From contig NZ_AOIL01000019.1 of the NCBI RefSeq assembly GCF_000337595.1, positions 143,776 through 182,116 of the forward strand: DNA of 38,341 nt, in the 5' to 3' direction. Below, piece after piece: positions 15,705 to 24,412 of the stretch. The translations under genes and the position numbers were made by a program. The notes below the pieces were generated by a model that was not told the origin of the DNA, made no database searches, and saw nothing but the letters and a program-made list of their open reading frames with translations. The first letter of the stretch is position 1; each line of letters starts with the position of its first letter. The DNA is from Natrialba taiwanensis DSM 12281 (GTDB lineage: Archaea; Halobacteriota; Halobacteria; Halobacteriales; Natrialbaceae).

Positions 15705-17888
15705 ATGAGCGTCGATACCCGCCAACGGAAAGCTGAACGCATCCGCCACCTTCTCGAAACCGAAGGCGACAGCGTCCACAAGAACACGCAGGTCTTCAAC
15801 AACGGCCGTTACGAGTCCACCGCGGATCTCGAGGACTACGAGGAACTCAAAGACGAAGCCCGCGCCATCAAAGAGGATGCCATCGAACGCCTCCCCGAAC
15901 TCGTCAATCAGGTTACCGAAACGGTCGAAGCTAACGGCGGTACCGTCTACATCGCTGACGACGCTGCCGACGCGAACCGATACGTAACGGAGGTCGCCGA
16001 CGGCCGCGACGTCGTAAAATCGAAGTCGATGACCAGCGAGGAGATCGAGGTAAACGAATCCCTGGAGGCCAGCGGGTCGGATGTCTGGGAAACCGACCTC
16101 GCCGAGTTCGTGTTGCAAGTCGCCGACGAGGCGCCCTCGCATATCGTCGCACCGGCCATTCACAAGTCCCGCGAGGAGATCGCGGAGCTGTTCAACGCGT
16201 ATTTCGAGCCGGAGAAACCCCTCGAAACCGCCCAGGAACTGACGCAGTTCGCCCGCGAGTATCTCGGTGAGAAGTTCGTGGACGCCGAAGTTGGTATGAC
16301 CGGGGCGAACTTCGTCACAGCGGATACCGGTACACTTGCATTGGTTACGAGCGAGGGCAACGCTCGCAAGTGCGTGCAGGCGACGGACACCCACGTCGCG
16401 GTCGCAGGCGTGGAAAAGATCATTCCACGTGTCGAGGATCTCCAGCCGTTTGTCGAACTCATCGGCCGGTCGGGGACCGGACAGGATATTACCTCTTACG
16501 TTTCGCTCTTCACGCCACCTGGTGATTCACCGACCTTCGATGTGGACGATGAACTTGGTTCCGGCGACGAGCGCGAATTTCACCTCGTACTCATCGACAA
16601 CGGCCGCATGGAGATGCGTGAGGACGACCAGCTCCGGGAGACGCTGTACTGCATCCGGTGTTCTGCGTGCGCGAACTCGTGTGCGAACTTCCAGCACGTC
16701 GGTGGCCACGCTTTCGGTGGTGAGACGTACTCTGGCGGTATCGCCACCGGGTGGGAAGCCGGCGTTCACGGTGCCGACAGCGCCGCGGAGTTTAACGATC
16801 TCTGTACAGGGTGCAGTCGATGCGTGAATCAGTGTCCGGTGAATATTGACATCCCATGGATCAATACTGTTGTCCGCGACCGCATCAACCGCGGAAAGGA
16901 TGGAGATCTCGACTTCCTTGTAAAAGGACTTACTCCTGATGAGGAACCTGGCGGAGTCGACCTCCAGAAGCGCTTATTCGGGAACTTCGATACGCTGGCG
17001 AAACTCGGTTCGGCGTTCGCACCGCTTTCGAACTGGGTCGCACAGGCCGGTCCCGCCCGCTCTCTGATGGAGCGGACTCTCGGCGTCGATAGCCGCCGTG
17101 AACTTCCGGAGTTCGAGCGTGAATCCCTCGTCGAGTGGTTCAAGAACCGTGGACCACAAGTAGATCCCGAAGAGGCACGCCGTCAGGTTGCACTATATCC
17201 CGATGCATACACAAACTACGTGCGCACCGAACGCGGAAAAGCCGCCATCCGCGTCCTCGAGGCGCTCGACGTCCGCGTCGACGTCCCGTCTGCCGGCGAG
17301 AGCGGACGCGCACCACTCTCACAGGGGATGGTGGCGACCGCCCAGTCCAACGCCGAGGACGTCTATGATGCCCTCGCACCCGCCGTCGCTGCGGGCCACG
17401 ACGTCGTCGTCGTGGAGCCCTCGGACCTCGCGATGTTTCACCGGGAGTACGAACGGCTCCTCCCCGAGGACAATTACACTGCTCTGAAAAACCATAGTTA
17501 TGAGATTCTGGAATACGTCTACGGTCTGCTGGAAAATGGCGCAGATATCAATGCACTCCCGGACGGAGACGACATGCAGATTGCCTATCACAGTCACTGC
17601 CAACAGCGCACGCTCAACCTCGAACCTTATACATTAGCGGTTCTCGAGGACTGCGGGTTCGACGTCAGGACCTCAGATGTAGAGTGCTGCGGGATGGCTG
17701 GAAGCTTCGGCTACAAGTCCGAGTACTACGAACTCAGCATCGATGTCGGCGAAACGCTCGTTGATCAATTTACGACGGAAAACACTGCGGACCGGACCGT
17801 CGTCGCCAGCGGCACGTCGTGTCTAGAACAACTTGACGCACTGCTTACGCGCCGGCCTGCACACCCAGTGCGTTTGCTGGATACATAG
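15705..17888 (+). CDS. Fused LutB-LutA-type iron-sulfur lactate oxidation protein
   Basis: A 727-aa protein. Residues about 60-290 are a LUD domain as in LutB/YkgF (GMTGANFVTADTGTLALVT; AVAGVEKIIP). Two 4Fe-4S motifs follow: CIRCSACANSC near 316-326 and CTGCSRCVNQCP near 367-378. After a linker comes a single cysteine-rich CCG domain near 560-727, with HSHCQQRTL and VECCGMAGSFGYKSEYY, as in LutA and heterodisulfide reductase B subunits. Bacterial LutA has two CCG repeats and is a separate protein, so here electron transfer and the CCG site are joined in one chain. Role: oxidation of lactate imported by LctP, passing electrons through the clusters to an acceptor not shown here. It starts directly after the lutC stop. 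Confidence 0.85.
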   Translation: MSVDTRQRKAERIRHLLETEGDSVHKNTQVFNNGRYESTADLEDYEELKDEARAIKEDAIERLPELVNQVTETVEANGGTVYIADDAADANRYVTEVADGRDVVKSKSMTSEEIEVNESLEASGSDVWETDLAEFVLQVADEAPSHIVAPAIHKSREEIAELFNAYFEPEKPLETAQELTQFAREYLGEKFVDAEVGMTGANFVTADTGTLALVTSEGNARKCVQATDTHVAVAGVEKIIPRVEDLQPFVELIGRSGTGQDITSYVSLFTPPGDSPTFDVDDELGSGDEREFHLVLIDNGRMEMREDDQLRETLYCIRCSACANSCANFQHVGGHAFGGETYSGGIATGWEAGVHGADSAAEFNDLCTGCSRCVNQCPVNIDIPWINTVVRDRINRGKDGDLDFLVKGLTPDEEPGGVDLQKRLFGNFDTLAKLGSAFAPLSNWVAQAGPARSLMERTLGVDSRRELPEFERESLVEWFKNRGPQVDPEEARRQVALYPDAYTNYVRTERGKAAIRVLEALDVRVDVPSAGESGRAPLSQGMVATAQSNAEDVYDALAPAVAAGHDVVVVEPSDLAMFHREYERLLPEDNYTALKNHSYEILEYVYGLLENGADINALPDGDDMQIAYHSHCQQRTLNLEPYTLAVLEDCGFDVRTSDVECCGMAGSFGYKSEYYELSIDVGETLVDQFTTENTADRTVVASGTSCLEQLDALLTRRPAHPVRLLDT

Positions 17889-17968
17889 TAGTCAGATTGA
17901 TGTCAGTACTTCAGAAAGTATGAATACTGCTAGAAAGAGGGAGGTCAGCCACCGTCAAATAAAATCTT

Positions 17969-17997
17969 AGGAGAGTTCCGTTAATATAATCTCTCCT
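17969..17997. terminator. Possible hairpin after the lut operon
   Basis: AGGAGAG (17969-17975) and CTCTCCT (17991-17997) pair with a 15-nt AT-rich loop, about 80 bp after the lutB-lutA stop. No T-run follows, so termination is uncertain. Confidence 0.25.
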
Positions 17998-18057
17998 CAC
18001 ACGTCTACAACGATAACTTCGTCAACAGAGCGCAGTCTCTCGGTTTCTCGGCTTAAC

Positions 18058-18180
18058 CGAGCACGGATGCTGATTTGACCGAATTAACCGACAACAAGCC
18101 TGCTAAACGGACTGTAGTCTCCTCTTCCGGAACTGCCGCAGAAGTTGAGACCGGGATTCTCAATGCATACGCGTTGAACT
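18058..18180. repeat. Dispersed repeat, copy iii
   Basis: Contains ACCGACAACAAGCCTGCTAA and CTGTAGTCTCCTCTTCCGG, matched at 22275-22318 and, more diverged, at 9990-10045, followed by AGAAGTTGAGACCGGGATTC and CAATGCATACG resembling the block at 7432. There is no transposase next to this copy, so it looks like a solo remnant. The gap 17889-18245 otherwise shows no gene. Confidence 0.55.
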
Positions 18181-18245
18181 CACCCAAATAGAGTAGAATA
18201 CTACTTTAGCAAAGAACTATACTCCCCTATCTCGTTGGTGAAGAC

Positions 18246-18836
18246 ATGACCAATACAACTCCACCGGATGAATTCGCGGACATCAACGAGGTGGTTAGTG
18301 ACGAGTGGGAGTCAGAGACAACCCCCTACGAGCGCGTTCGTCACGTTATCGCACACACCTACTCGCCCATGTCAGCCGATACTGTCGCTGAAGACGCGCG
18401 GACCTCACCGAAGACGGCACGGAAGCATCTGAACGCACTCGCCGATGAGGGATTCGTTGGTACTTCAACGGGGGAACACGGGGGGACGACCTATCAACGG
18501 TCATCGGAATCGCTCGTCGTTGAGCAGGCCGCAGACATCCTCGAACACGTCTCAACCGACGAACTCGTCACACGCATCACGGAGATGCGTGATCGGCTCA
18601 ACAACTACCGGGCAGAATACGGCGTTGACTCACCTAAAGAGGTGATCATCGAGCAGACAAATCAAACTCTCTCCGAGACCGACTCCGATCAGTCCGATAT
18701 CGACGCTGATACGCTCCAAGACTGGCAGACGACACGCCGAAATCTTGCATTCGCGAACGCTGCACTCTCGATTGCGAATGCCGAACGGTTTGTTGACGGT
18801 GACTCACGAACAACCGACGGTAGTGTCCCCGTCTAA
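18246..18836 (+). CDS. Winged-helix (ArsR/MarR-like) DNA-binding protein, haloarchaeal
   Basis: A 196-aa acidic protein. Residues about 28-90 form a winged helix: VRHVIAHTYSPMSADTVAED, then TSPKTARKHLNALADEGFV as turn and recognition helix, then a wing ending TTYQRS. A helical region near 95-135 (ADILEHVSTDELVTRITEMR) may form a coiled coil, followed by an acidic linker and a C-terminal helix (RRNLAFANAALSIANAERFV). I associate it with a haloarchaeal DUF family (DUF7342-like), from memory. The stop is 3 nt from the start of the next gene, so the two are co-transcribed. A TATA-like ACTATACT lies about 25-30 nt before the ATG. Confidence 0.75.
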   Translation: MTNTTPPDEFADINEVVSDEWESETTPYERVRHVIAHTYSPMSADTVAEDARTSPKTARKHLNALADEGFVGTSTGEHGGTTYQRSSESLVVEQAADILEHVSTDELVTRITEMRDRLNNYRAEYGVDSPKEVIIEQTNQTLSETDSDQSDIDADTLQDWQTTRRNLAFANAALSIANAERFVDGDSRTTDGSVPV

Positions 18837-18839
18837 CAG

Positions 18840-19322
18840 ATGGTGACGAGGAATGAGACAGACGAGTCCCACTCACTCCGAGGACCGATCGACCGGCCAG
18901 CGCTCCTCACGATTCGTGATATTATCGAGAGAGAAGAGCCACTCGCAGCGCCATCGCTTGATGACTACCTTAATCCGACGGTTCTGGAAGTCCTGCTCGA
19001 GGACGGACTCTGTCGTGCGAAATCCGCCCGGATTGATGTTCAGTGGACGACTCGAGCAGACTACAAATTTCACTATACGGACGCTGACGGCGTGAATTTC
19101 CGCTGGGGCAACCATCCACATGACGGTGACTACATCCATGTCCCGGGATGTGAGCACTATCACCCGCCTCCTGACGCCACTTCTGATCCTGACGACGTTG
19201 AAGAGTGCTGTATCAAGCAGTCTGTCGAAGTGCTCGTCACTCGAGCTGTTCTCAAACTATGGCGTGTTGCCTATCATACAGACTCCTACGACCCGCTGAA
19301 TGCCGCGAGTAATCCGCCATAG
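18840..19322 (+). CDS. Conserved-looking haloarchaeal protein of unknown function, partner of the upstream HTH gene
   Basis: A 160-aa soluble protein that I do not recognise by function. The N-terminal half resembles a short helical DNA-binding or dimerisation segment (LLTIRDIIEREEPL; VLEVLLEDGLCRAKSARIDV). The middle is rich in aromatic and histidine residues (YKFHYTDADGVNFRWGNHPHDGDYIHV) and is followed by Cys104, His106, His108 and Cys123-Cys124, which could form a metal site. The last helix includes VTRAVLKLWRVAYHTDSYDP. It starts 3 nt after the HTH gene stop. The tight coupling of a DNA-binding protein with a small partner resembles regulator-effector or toxin-antitoxin pairs, but nothing in the sequence proves this. 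Confidence 0.65.
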   Translation: MVTRNETDESHSLRGPIDRPALLTIRDIIEREEPLAAPSLDDYLNPTVLEVLLEDGLCRAKSARIDVQWTTRADYKFHYTDADGVNFRWGNHPHDGDYIHVPGCEHYHPPPDATSDPDDVEECCIKQSVEVLVTRAVLKLWRVAYHTDSYDPLNAASNPP

Positions 19323-19472
19323 GAAGTACAGGTAGCTATACTCGTTACTTTATACTGAGATACTTCAGCGGTGAGTCCTTCACCTGTACGTAGCGGCTGT
19401 TACTCTTGAGTACTGTTGCGCTCGTAGACGAACACACATTACGTAGAGTTGCAAATATATCAAATTGCGCAA

Positions 19473-19832
19473 TTAGTCTTGACTGCGGTAATGGGAAGCG
19501 AACATTTCTACAAAGATCCCGATAACTGGAACAAGTAGAGCTACCGTTCCGCTAAGTTCGCCCATCGAGATGAGCAGGTACGAGGCATAGGTGAACCCAC
19601 CGAGTATCAGCAGACAGCCTGCAGTCAAGGACAGGGAATTTCCTACTCCGTCGAAATAGAGCCGAGACGCGCCCCAAAGAACGAAACACACTGGAATAGT
19701 CCACCTGACCACGGGTAGTGTCTGTGGATACATCGTCAGCACCCCAGCTACGAGACCCCCACCAATAAGAAGAGTCAAGAGACGCCCAATCGGACTTTTC
19801 CAGACCATACTAGCCGATTGACCAAAATTCAT
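19473..19832 (-). CDS. Small four-helix membrane protein, unknown function
   Basis: From the ATG at 19832 a 119-aa protein is predicted with about four hydrophobic segments: near 15-32 (LLTLLIGGGLVAGVLTMY), 38-53 (WTIPVCFVLWGASRL), 60-80 (LTAGCLLILGGFTYASYLL) and 87-106 (GTVALLVPVIGIFVEMFA). It ends with a short charged tail. The longer frame up to 19913 adds a charged stretch unlike a membrane protein start, so the internal Met is preferred. No family recognised. It faces away from the DUF6176 gene with about 170 bp between their frames; both are on the reverse strand. Confidence 0.6.
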   Translation of the reverse strand: MNFGQSASMVWKSPIGRLLTLLIGGGLVAGVLTMYPQTLPVVRWTIPVCFVLWGASRLYFDGVGNSLSLTAGCLLILGGFTYASYLLISMGELSGTVALLVPVIGIFVEMFASHYRSQD

Positions 19833-20001
19833 TATCCGAATGTATTTACAGTTTCCAATAAGTCTTCTCTCTGTCTGAAGCGGACGTATTCCCACCGTAC
19901 TGGAGCGTGTCATAGAATCGTTCCCACAGGGTTGTTTTCACCCTGACCTTCAATGAATCAGCTGGTAGATCGAGCGTGCGTACGACTCACTCTCAGTCAA
20001 G

Positions 20002-20340
20002 TTAACGTAGAGAGGGGTTTGTGAAATGCCCGATCGTCTCTAGTGTCTCCCAATCACCAGTGAGAGAGTCTCGCAACATCTCATGGTGTTCTTCGTCAAT
20101 CTTGTACTCCTCTTTATCACCGGCTTCGACTGCCTTCTCTAGGTTTTCGGCTTCCATATACACATAGAGGTACGCTGTGTCATCAGATGACAAGGTGAAT
20201 GCCGTCTCTGTATAGACTCGTTCGTGTTGGAGTGTCTCTATGACTTCGGACTCTCGTTCTTCTAATTCCTTAAACCACGAACGCAGCCGATCTGTTTTCC
20301 CGTCCTCAATACGAGCACGAACGAGTTTGACTTCCGACAT
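20002..20340 (-). CDS. DUF6176 family protein
   Basis: A 112-aa acidic protein from the ATG at 20340. It has a ferredoxin-like alpha/beta pattern: MSEVKLVRARIEDGKTDRLR, then helices LRSWFKELEERESEVIETL, strands ETAFTLSSDDTAYLYVYMEA, then helix AENLEKAVEAGD, and the HHEMLRDSLTG motif near the end. This matches the small haloarchaeal DUF6176 family as I recall it; its function is not known. An AT-rich promoter-like stretch (TTTTAATAATATA) lies just before the start. Monocistronic and intact. IS4-type copy C starts about 70 bp further upstream of it. Confidence 0.75.
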   Translation of the reverse strand: MSEVKLVRARIEDGKTDRLRSWFKELEERESEVIETLQHERVYTETAFTLSSDDTAYLYVYMEAENLEKAVEAGDKEEYKIDEEHHEMLRDSLTGDWETLETIGHFTNPSLR

Positions 20341-20464
20341 TGCTGTATATTATTAAAACTTCATAATTAAACCTAACGAAAAACATCCCCAATTTCTGTT
20401 ACGTACGTACCCTGTACTGAGCAGGATAGATAATCACTTGCGATCGAGTCAGAAGCGTTCGCCG

Positions 20465-22123
20465 ATGACCTCGACACAGGCTTCGCGACGCGATGTCTTT
20501 CGAGCGGTTGCTACGGACTCGTACCGAGAGTGGCCAGCGTACGACATGACAAGGTTGTACGACCGAAGCTCGCTTGGCGCACTCGAAGAAGATATCCAAA
20601 CTGTCGCATCGGCCTGGTTTGCTCATGAAGCCCACAACTCGGTTGACGAGTTCATTTGCGAGCTCCCGTTACAATACGTTGATCTGGCTCCGCATGATCA
20701 GTACGACGAGTCAGCAACGTACACAATGCGAACGCTGGTTCGGGCGTTTCTGCTGAAAGAAGCCTACGGCTGGGACCACGAAACCACACTCCTCAAGAAT
20801 CTCAAAGACAGGCCATCGATCCAACAGCAGCTTGGCTTCGAGACGGTTCCCGATCAATCAACACTCTGGCGGACATGGCACTGCCGGTTCTCACCTGATT
20901 TGCAGGAGACGATTCAGAAGAGCGCACGAACCGTTCTCATCAACGCCAACAGGGAAGGCGGTGACGTTCCCAGAGACCCGCTCCGTACTTCTGAGACCCA
21001 TGAAGACAACCGTCTCACCGATCACGAAGTGCTCACCCATACAGATGAAATTACTGAACAGGCGAGTCATATCGCCTATCCAGCGTTCTCGCTTAATCGC
21101 GGGGACAGCTGTGAGATTCATTCGAATGCGTTCTGGGATCTCCAGACGTATCTCGGGCTTCGGGAGAACTTGGCAGCGAACGAAGGAGCACGCAGCTTTT
21201 TCTATGACTCTCAGCGGGACCGGACACCGTTAGGACACGTTCACCGAGATCATATCCGTGGTCTCTCGATCGAGTCGATCCGTGAGATGTACCACGAGGC
21301 GTTGCAGCGGCTCATCGACCGAGTGTCAGAGACGGAAGTTTTCCATCGTGCTGGACTCGTCGCGATCGATACGACTGAGGCAAAGCCGTTCACAGGCGAT
21401 CGAACGGGCCACGAAGACGAGATACCCGGTACGAAAGATGGGGAGTACGCTTACCAGTGGGCGACTGTACAGTTGGTTGGGAAAGCCGTTCCATTAGTCC
21501 TAGACGCTCGACCGATTCGAAAGGGAGAGAACCGCCGTGAGATCGTCATGGATCTGTTGGACTCCGCGCAGGAACTCGTTCAGGTCGATCGTGTGTTGAT
21601 GGATCGGGCGTTCGACAGTCAGCACATTCTCGAAGAAATCGACCAACGTGGTCTCGGGTACGTTGTTCCGAAGCGAATGTACACGAGCGAACGAGCTCAA
21701 GCAAAGCGTCTACTCCGGTGGGATCGAGACCGCTACGTTACTGACCGTAAACTCCACTTGGGGAAGAACGAGTGGCATGAGACTACCCTAATCTACAGAC
21801 GACGAGAAAACGCTGAAAGTAACGATTACACGCAGTACAGTGTCTTCATGACGAACCGCCGTCCAGGAGCGGTTCACTTCTATGATTCTCGGTGGGAGAT
21901 TGAAAGCGGCTACAAGAGCATTAAGCGGTTCATGGCAGCGACGACGTCGAAGAACTTTGTGCTACGATTCTTCTACTTCGCGTTCGCCTGTCTGCTGTAT
22001 TCGATTTGGAGAGCTGTCGATCTACTTGTACAGCTCGAGTTGACTGGTGAGTACGAACAGCCACCACTCGTAACGGCAGAAAATACGCTCACGCTGTTGA
22101 AGAAGGAGACGGGAATCGGGTAA
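20465..22123 (+). CDS. IS4-superfamily transposase (type 2), copy C
   Basis: Intact 552-aa transposase. The ATG at 20465 (MTSTQASRRDVFRAV) corresponds to the starts of copies A and B; a frame extension to 20438 is not shared. Asp in VAIDTTEAKPF, Asp in VLMDRAFDSQHILE and YREK signature YDSRWEIESGYKSIK are all present. It is the most diverged copy in the N-terminal third (for example TTLLKNLKDRPSIQ where A and B have TALLEYLKDQPVIQ). Its 3' flank leads directly into dispersed repeat copy iv, showing that this repeat sits at a fixed place relative to the element. Confidence 0.9.
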   Translation: MTSTQASRRDVFRAVATDSYREWPAYDMTRLYDRSSLGALEEDIQTVASAWFAHEAHNSVDEFICELPLQYVDLAPHDQYDESATYTMRTLVRAFLLKEAYGWDHETTLLKNLKDRPSIQQQLGFETVPDQSTLWRTWHCRFSPDLQETIQKSARTVLINANREGGDVPRDPLRTSETHEDNRLTDHEVLTHTDEITEQASHIAYPAFSLNRGDSCEIHSNAFWDLQTYLGLRENLAANEGARSFFYDSQRDRTPLGHVHRDHIRGLSIESIREMYHEALQRLIDRVSETEVFHRAGLVAIDTTEAKPFTGDRTGHEDEIPGTKDGEYAYQWATVQLVGKAVPLVLDARPIRKGENRREIVMDLLDSAQELVQVDRVLMDRAFDSQHILEEIDQRGLGYVVPKRMYTSERAQAKRLLRWDRDRYVTDRKLHLGKNEWHETTLIYRRRENAESNDYTQYSVFMTNRRPGAVHFYDSRWEIESGYKSIKRFMAATTSKNFVLRFFYFAFACLLYSIWRAVDLLVQLELTGEYEQPPLVTAENTLTLLKKETGIG

Positions 22124-22254
22124 AGAGCCACTCTACCCGCGTGGAAGAGTGGGTTTTGAGTGGCGACACTGGAAGCTACCTCGGAAAAGCGTCGAACCCC
22201 TTCTAAAACTAACAGGAATTAGCGGCTGAGAGGGTGTCTGAAAGATCGCCCCTA

Positions 22255-22320
22255 GACTGATTTGTCCGAATTCACCGACAACAAGCCTGCTAAACGGCCT
22301 GTAGTCTCATCTTCTCACGT
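22255..22320. repeat. Dispersed repeat, copy iv
   Basis: GAATTCACCGACAACAAGCC and CTGTAGTCTCATCTTCT closely match copy iii (18070-18140) and copy ii. It lies about 135-200 bp after the stop of IS4-type copy C, and copy ii lies at nearly the same distance after copy A. This suggests the repeat is part of, or was captured with, the 3' end of the element. The rest of 22124-22515 holds no gene I can support. Confidence 0.55.
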
Positions 22321-22515
22321 TTTCGGGATCTACCACCGCTACAAACGAGATCAGAGAGAAGTTAGCTCGATTTGAGACATCTGTATCTGGATCGGCTGGG
22401 GTAGTTCACCGATGACCAGTGATATCTAGCAAACAACGGCTTCCCATGCAAGATTTTGCGGAGAGTACGAGTACTGCGGCTCTCGAAGAGCGGTCTATGG
22501 ACCGCAACCGCAGCT

Positions 22516-24270
22516 TCAGCCGGCCTCGAGAAGATATTTTCCGATCGCTCGGACGAACGTCTTGGCGGTCACGACTGGTGGGGAGCGAATATCACGGCCC
22601 ATCCCGACTTTCACCAGATAATCAGTGAGTCGCCAGAGGTTGTACAGCAGGGCTGCGAACATGAAGCTGAACAACCGCACACGGTAGTCCTTCGAGGACG
22701 TCTTCGGGAGAAACGCCTTCACCGACTTGTACTGGTTTTCGATGTCCCAGCGTCGGCTGTAGCTGTTGGTGACGTGCCTGATCTCGTCGGGAGCGACGTG
22801 GTCACGGTTGGTCACGAACACGGCGTAATTGCCGTTTGCCTCCTCGTCAGTTGCTGGCACGTACAGGAATTCAGCGGTGTGGTGGAGTTCGCCATCGATG
22901 GCGAACGGAACATCATGCTTGACAGCGGCGTCAACGCCCTCTTTGCTCTTGATTTTCGCAATCGACTCGTAGTCGTTTTCGTACTTCGGTACCGGCGTCA
23001 TGTACACCAACCCACGGTCGTGGATCGTTGCGTACACGTCGTTGCTGTAGAATCCTCGATCGAGGAGCACTTCGTCGAGATCGACGTACTGTTGGGCAGT
23101 CGCCAGCAATCGGTCGACCACATCCGCCTTCGAATCGGCTGGCGTGTCTTTCGGTTCCCACGCAGAGCGTTCTTTGACTGGTTCGATACCCAGGATGATC
23201 GGGACGTTCTTCCCGACGAGGGTAATCGTCGCAAACGTGTATCCGTATTTGATTCCACCGTCGTCTTTGTACCCGCTGACCATCGGCGGATAGTCTGCCT
23301 TCGGGATTTGCCTGTCCTTGTTGATCCACGGCCAGACGTGGTAGGGAACGTGTGTGAAGTCAATAGCCGCTGTTACGTGACGGTCATCGAACGGATCTTC
23401 GTGGCGAATCGTGTTGAGAACGTTCTCGGTTGCAACGTCGAACGAACTCATCAGCGTCTCGCGAAATTCCTCAGTAAAGGCGACGACATCTTCGATACTA
23501 TACTCCTGAAGTGGCTTTGGGAGTTCCTGACCCGCTGGCGTGGCGAATTTCTTAATCACCCGGAGAAACGTTGAATCATCACAGACGTCGTTCTCGTCAA
23601 GAAACCAGCCGGCTTCACCTTCAGAGTGGGCACTTCCTTGTGTTAGGCATGCGTTAGCGAACAGATCGAGAATCTGCTTGTCCTCGTAGATCCTGTTCCC
23701 AGCTCTCCCAGAGTCGAACTCGCCGAAGCCGTGGCGACGGGCGAGTTCAACGACCTTGCTGCCATGGTCATGTACGTACTCGCGTGTCGCTGTTGACTGA
23801 TCTTCGGTCTCCTCGATGTCGTTCCCGCTAGGTTGTGGTGGTAGCAGTACGTCGGTGATAAGGCCCTGATCGTGGGCTTCCAAGAGGATTCCTCGTGAAG
23901 CAGTCTCAAGCGTGACTTTCGTTTGTTCACTGAACTGGCTCCAAGCATACGAGATGTTCTGCTGGGTCGGTGGTTTGGTCATCCCAAACCCCTTCAGGAG
24001 TGCTGGGCGATTTGCAAGGCGATCTGCGAGTTCGCTCTGGGTGAGGTCGTGAACCGTCTGGTAGATGTAGAGCCGTGCCATCGACTCGGTGCTGAAGGTT
24101 GCTTTGTTCTGATTGCGGGTATCGCTGAGTTCAGCAACTGGAATCGAGACTTGGTTGAGCAGTCGCCAGAGTGTATCAACTTGATCACAGAGTGTCTTCG
24201 CGTGATAGACGATCGCTCCCGCCAGTGCGGGAGCATCGTCGTCCAGCCTCGGCGTCAATTCGTGTGACAC
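22516..24270 (-). CDS. IS4-superfamily transposase (type 3)
   Basis: An intact 584-aa transposase from the ATG at 24270. Catalytic Asp in AAIDFTHVPYHVW, Asp in VLLDRGFYSNDVYA and YREK signature YSRRWDIENQYKSVK. The region between the first Asp and the beta-strand FATITLVGKNVPIILG has an insertion (about 25 residues) compared with type 1, while the C-terminus RLFSFMFAALLYNLWRLTDYL is shared with type 1. The two thus belong to one haloarchaeal branch of IS4. Terminal repeats could not be placed; TATA-like AAAATATAT lies just before the start. Confidence 0.9.
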   Translation of the reverse strand: MSHELTPRLDDDAPALAGAIVYHAKTLCDQVDTLWRLLNQVSIPVAELSDTRNQNKATFSTESMARLYIYQTVHDLTQSELADRLANRPALLKGFGMTKPPTQQNISYAWSQFSEQTKVTLETASRGILLEAHDQGLITDVLLPPQPSGNDIEETEDQSTATREYVHDHGSKVVELARRHGFGEFDSGRAGNRIYEDKQILDLFANACLTQGSAHSEGEAGWFLDENDVCDDSTFLRVIKKFATPAGQELPKPLQEYSIEDVVAFTEEFRETLMSSFDVATENVLNTIRHEDPFDDRHVTAAIDFTHVPYHVWPWINKDRQIPKADYPPMVSGYKDDGGIKYGYTFATITLVGKNVPIILGIEPVKERSAWEPKDTPADSKADVVDRLLATAQQYVDLDEVLLDRGFYSNDVYATIHDRGLVYMTPVPKYENDYESIAKIKSKEGVDAAVKHDVPFAIDGELHHTAEFLYVPATDEEANGNYAVFVTNRDHVAPDEIRHVTNSYSRRWDIENQYKSVKAFLPKTSSKDYRVRLFSFMFAALLYNLWRLTDYLVKVGMGRDIRSPPVVTAKTFVRAIGKYLLEAG

Positions 24271-24412
24271 AGTAGGCTAAAATATATGAATAGACGTGTA
24301 TGAATACATTAGCCGGACGTCCAAGACTAGCTATAGGACATCAAACAGAAAACAGATGAATAATTAGGTAAAGCCGATCAGTTCTCTCTCTCCAGTAGTC
24401 GAAGTACGTTGG

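Noticed and set aside
15351-16394. Reverse open frame of 347 codons.
   Set aside because: Antisense of lutC and the lutB-lutA fusion; composition of a shadow frame in GC-rich coding DNA.
19323-19472. GTACAGGT/ACCTGTAC pair about 50 bp apart as an operator or element end.
   Set aside because: The wide spacing and short arms are easily due to chance, and nothing else supports a function.
22456-23574. Forward open frame of 372 codons.
   Set aside because: Antisense to the type-3 IS4 transposase; no family features on this strand.
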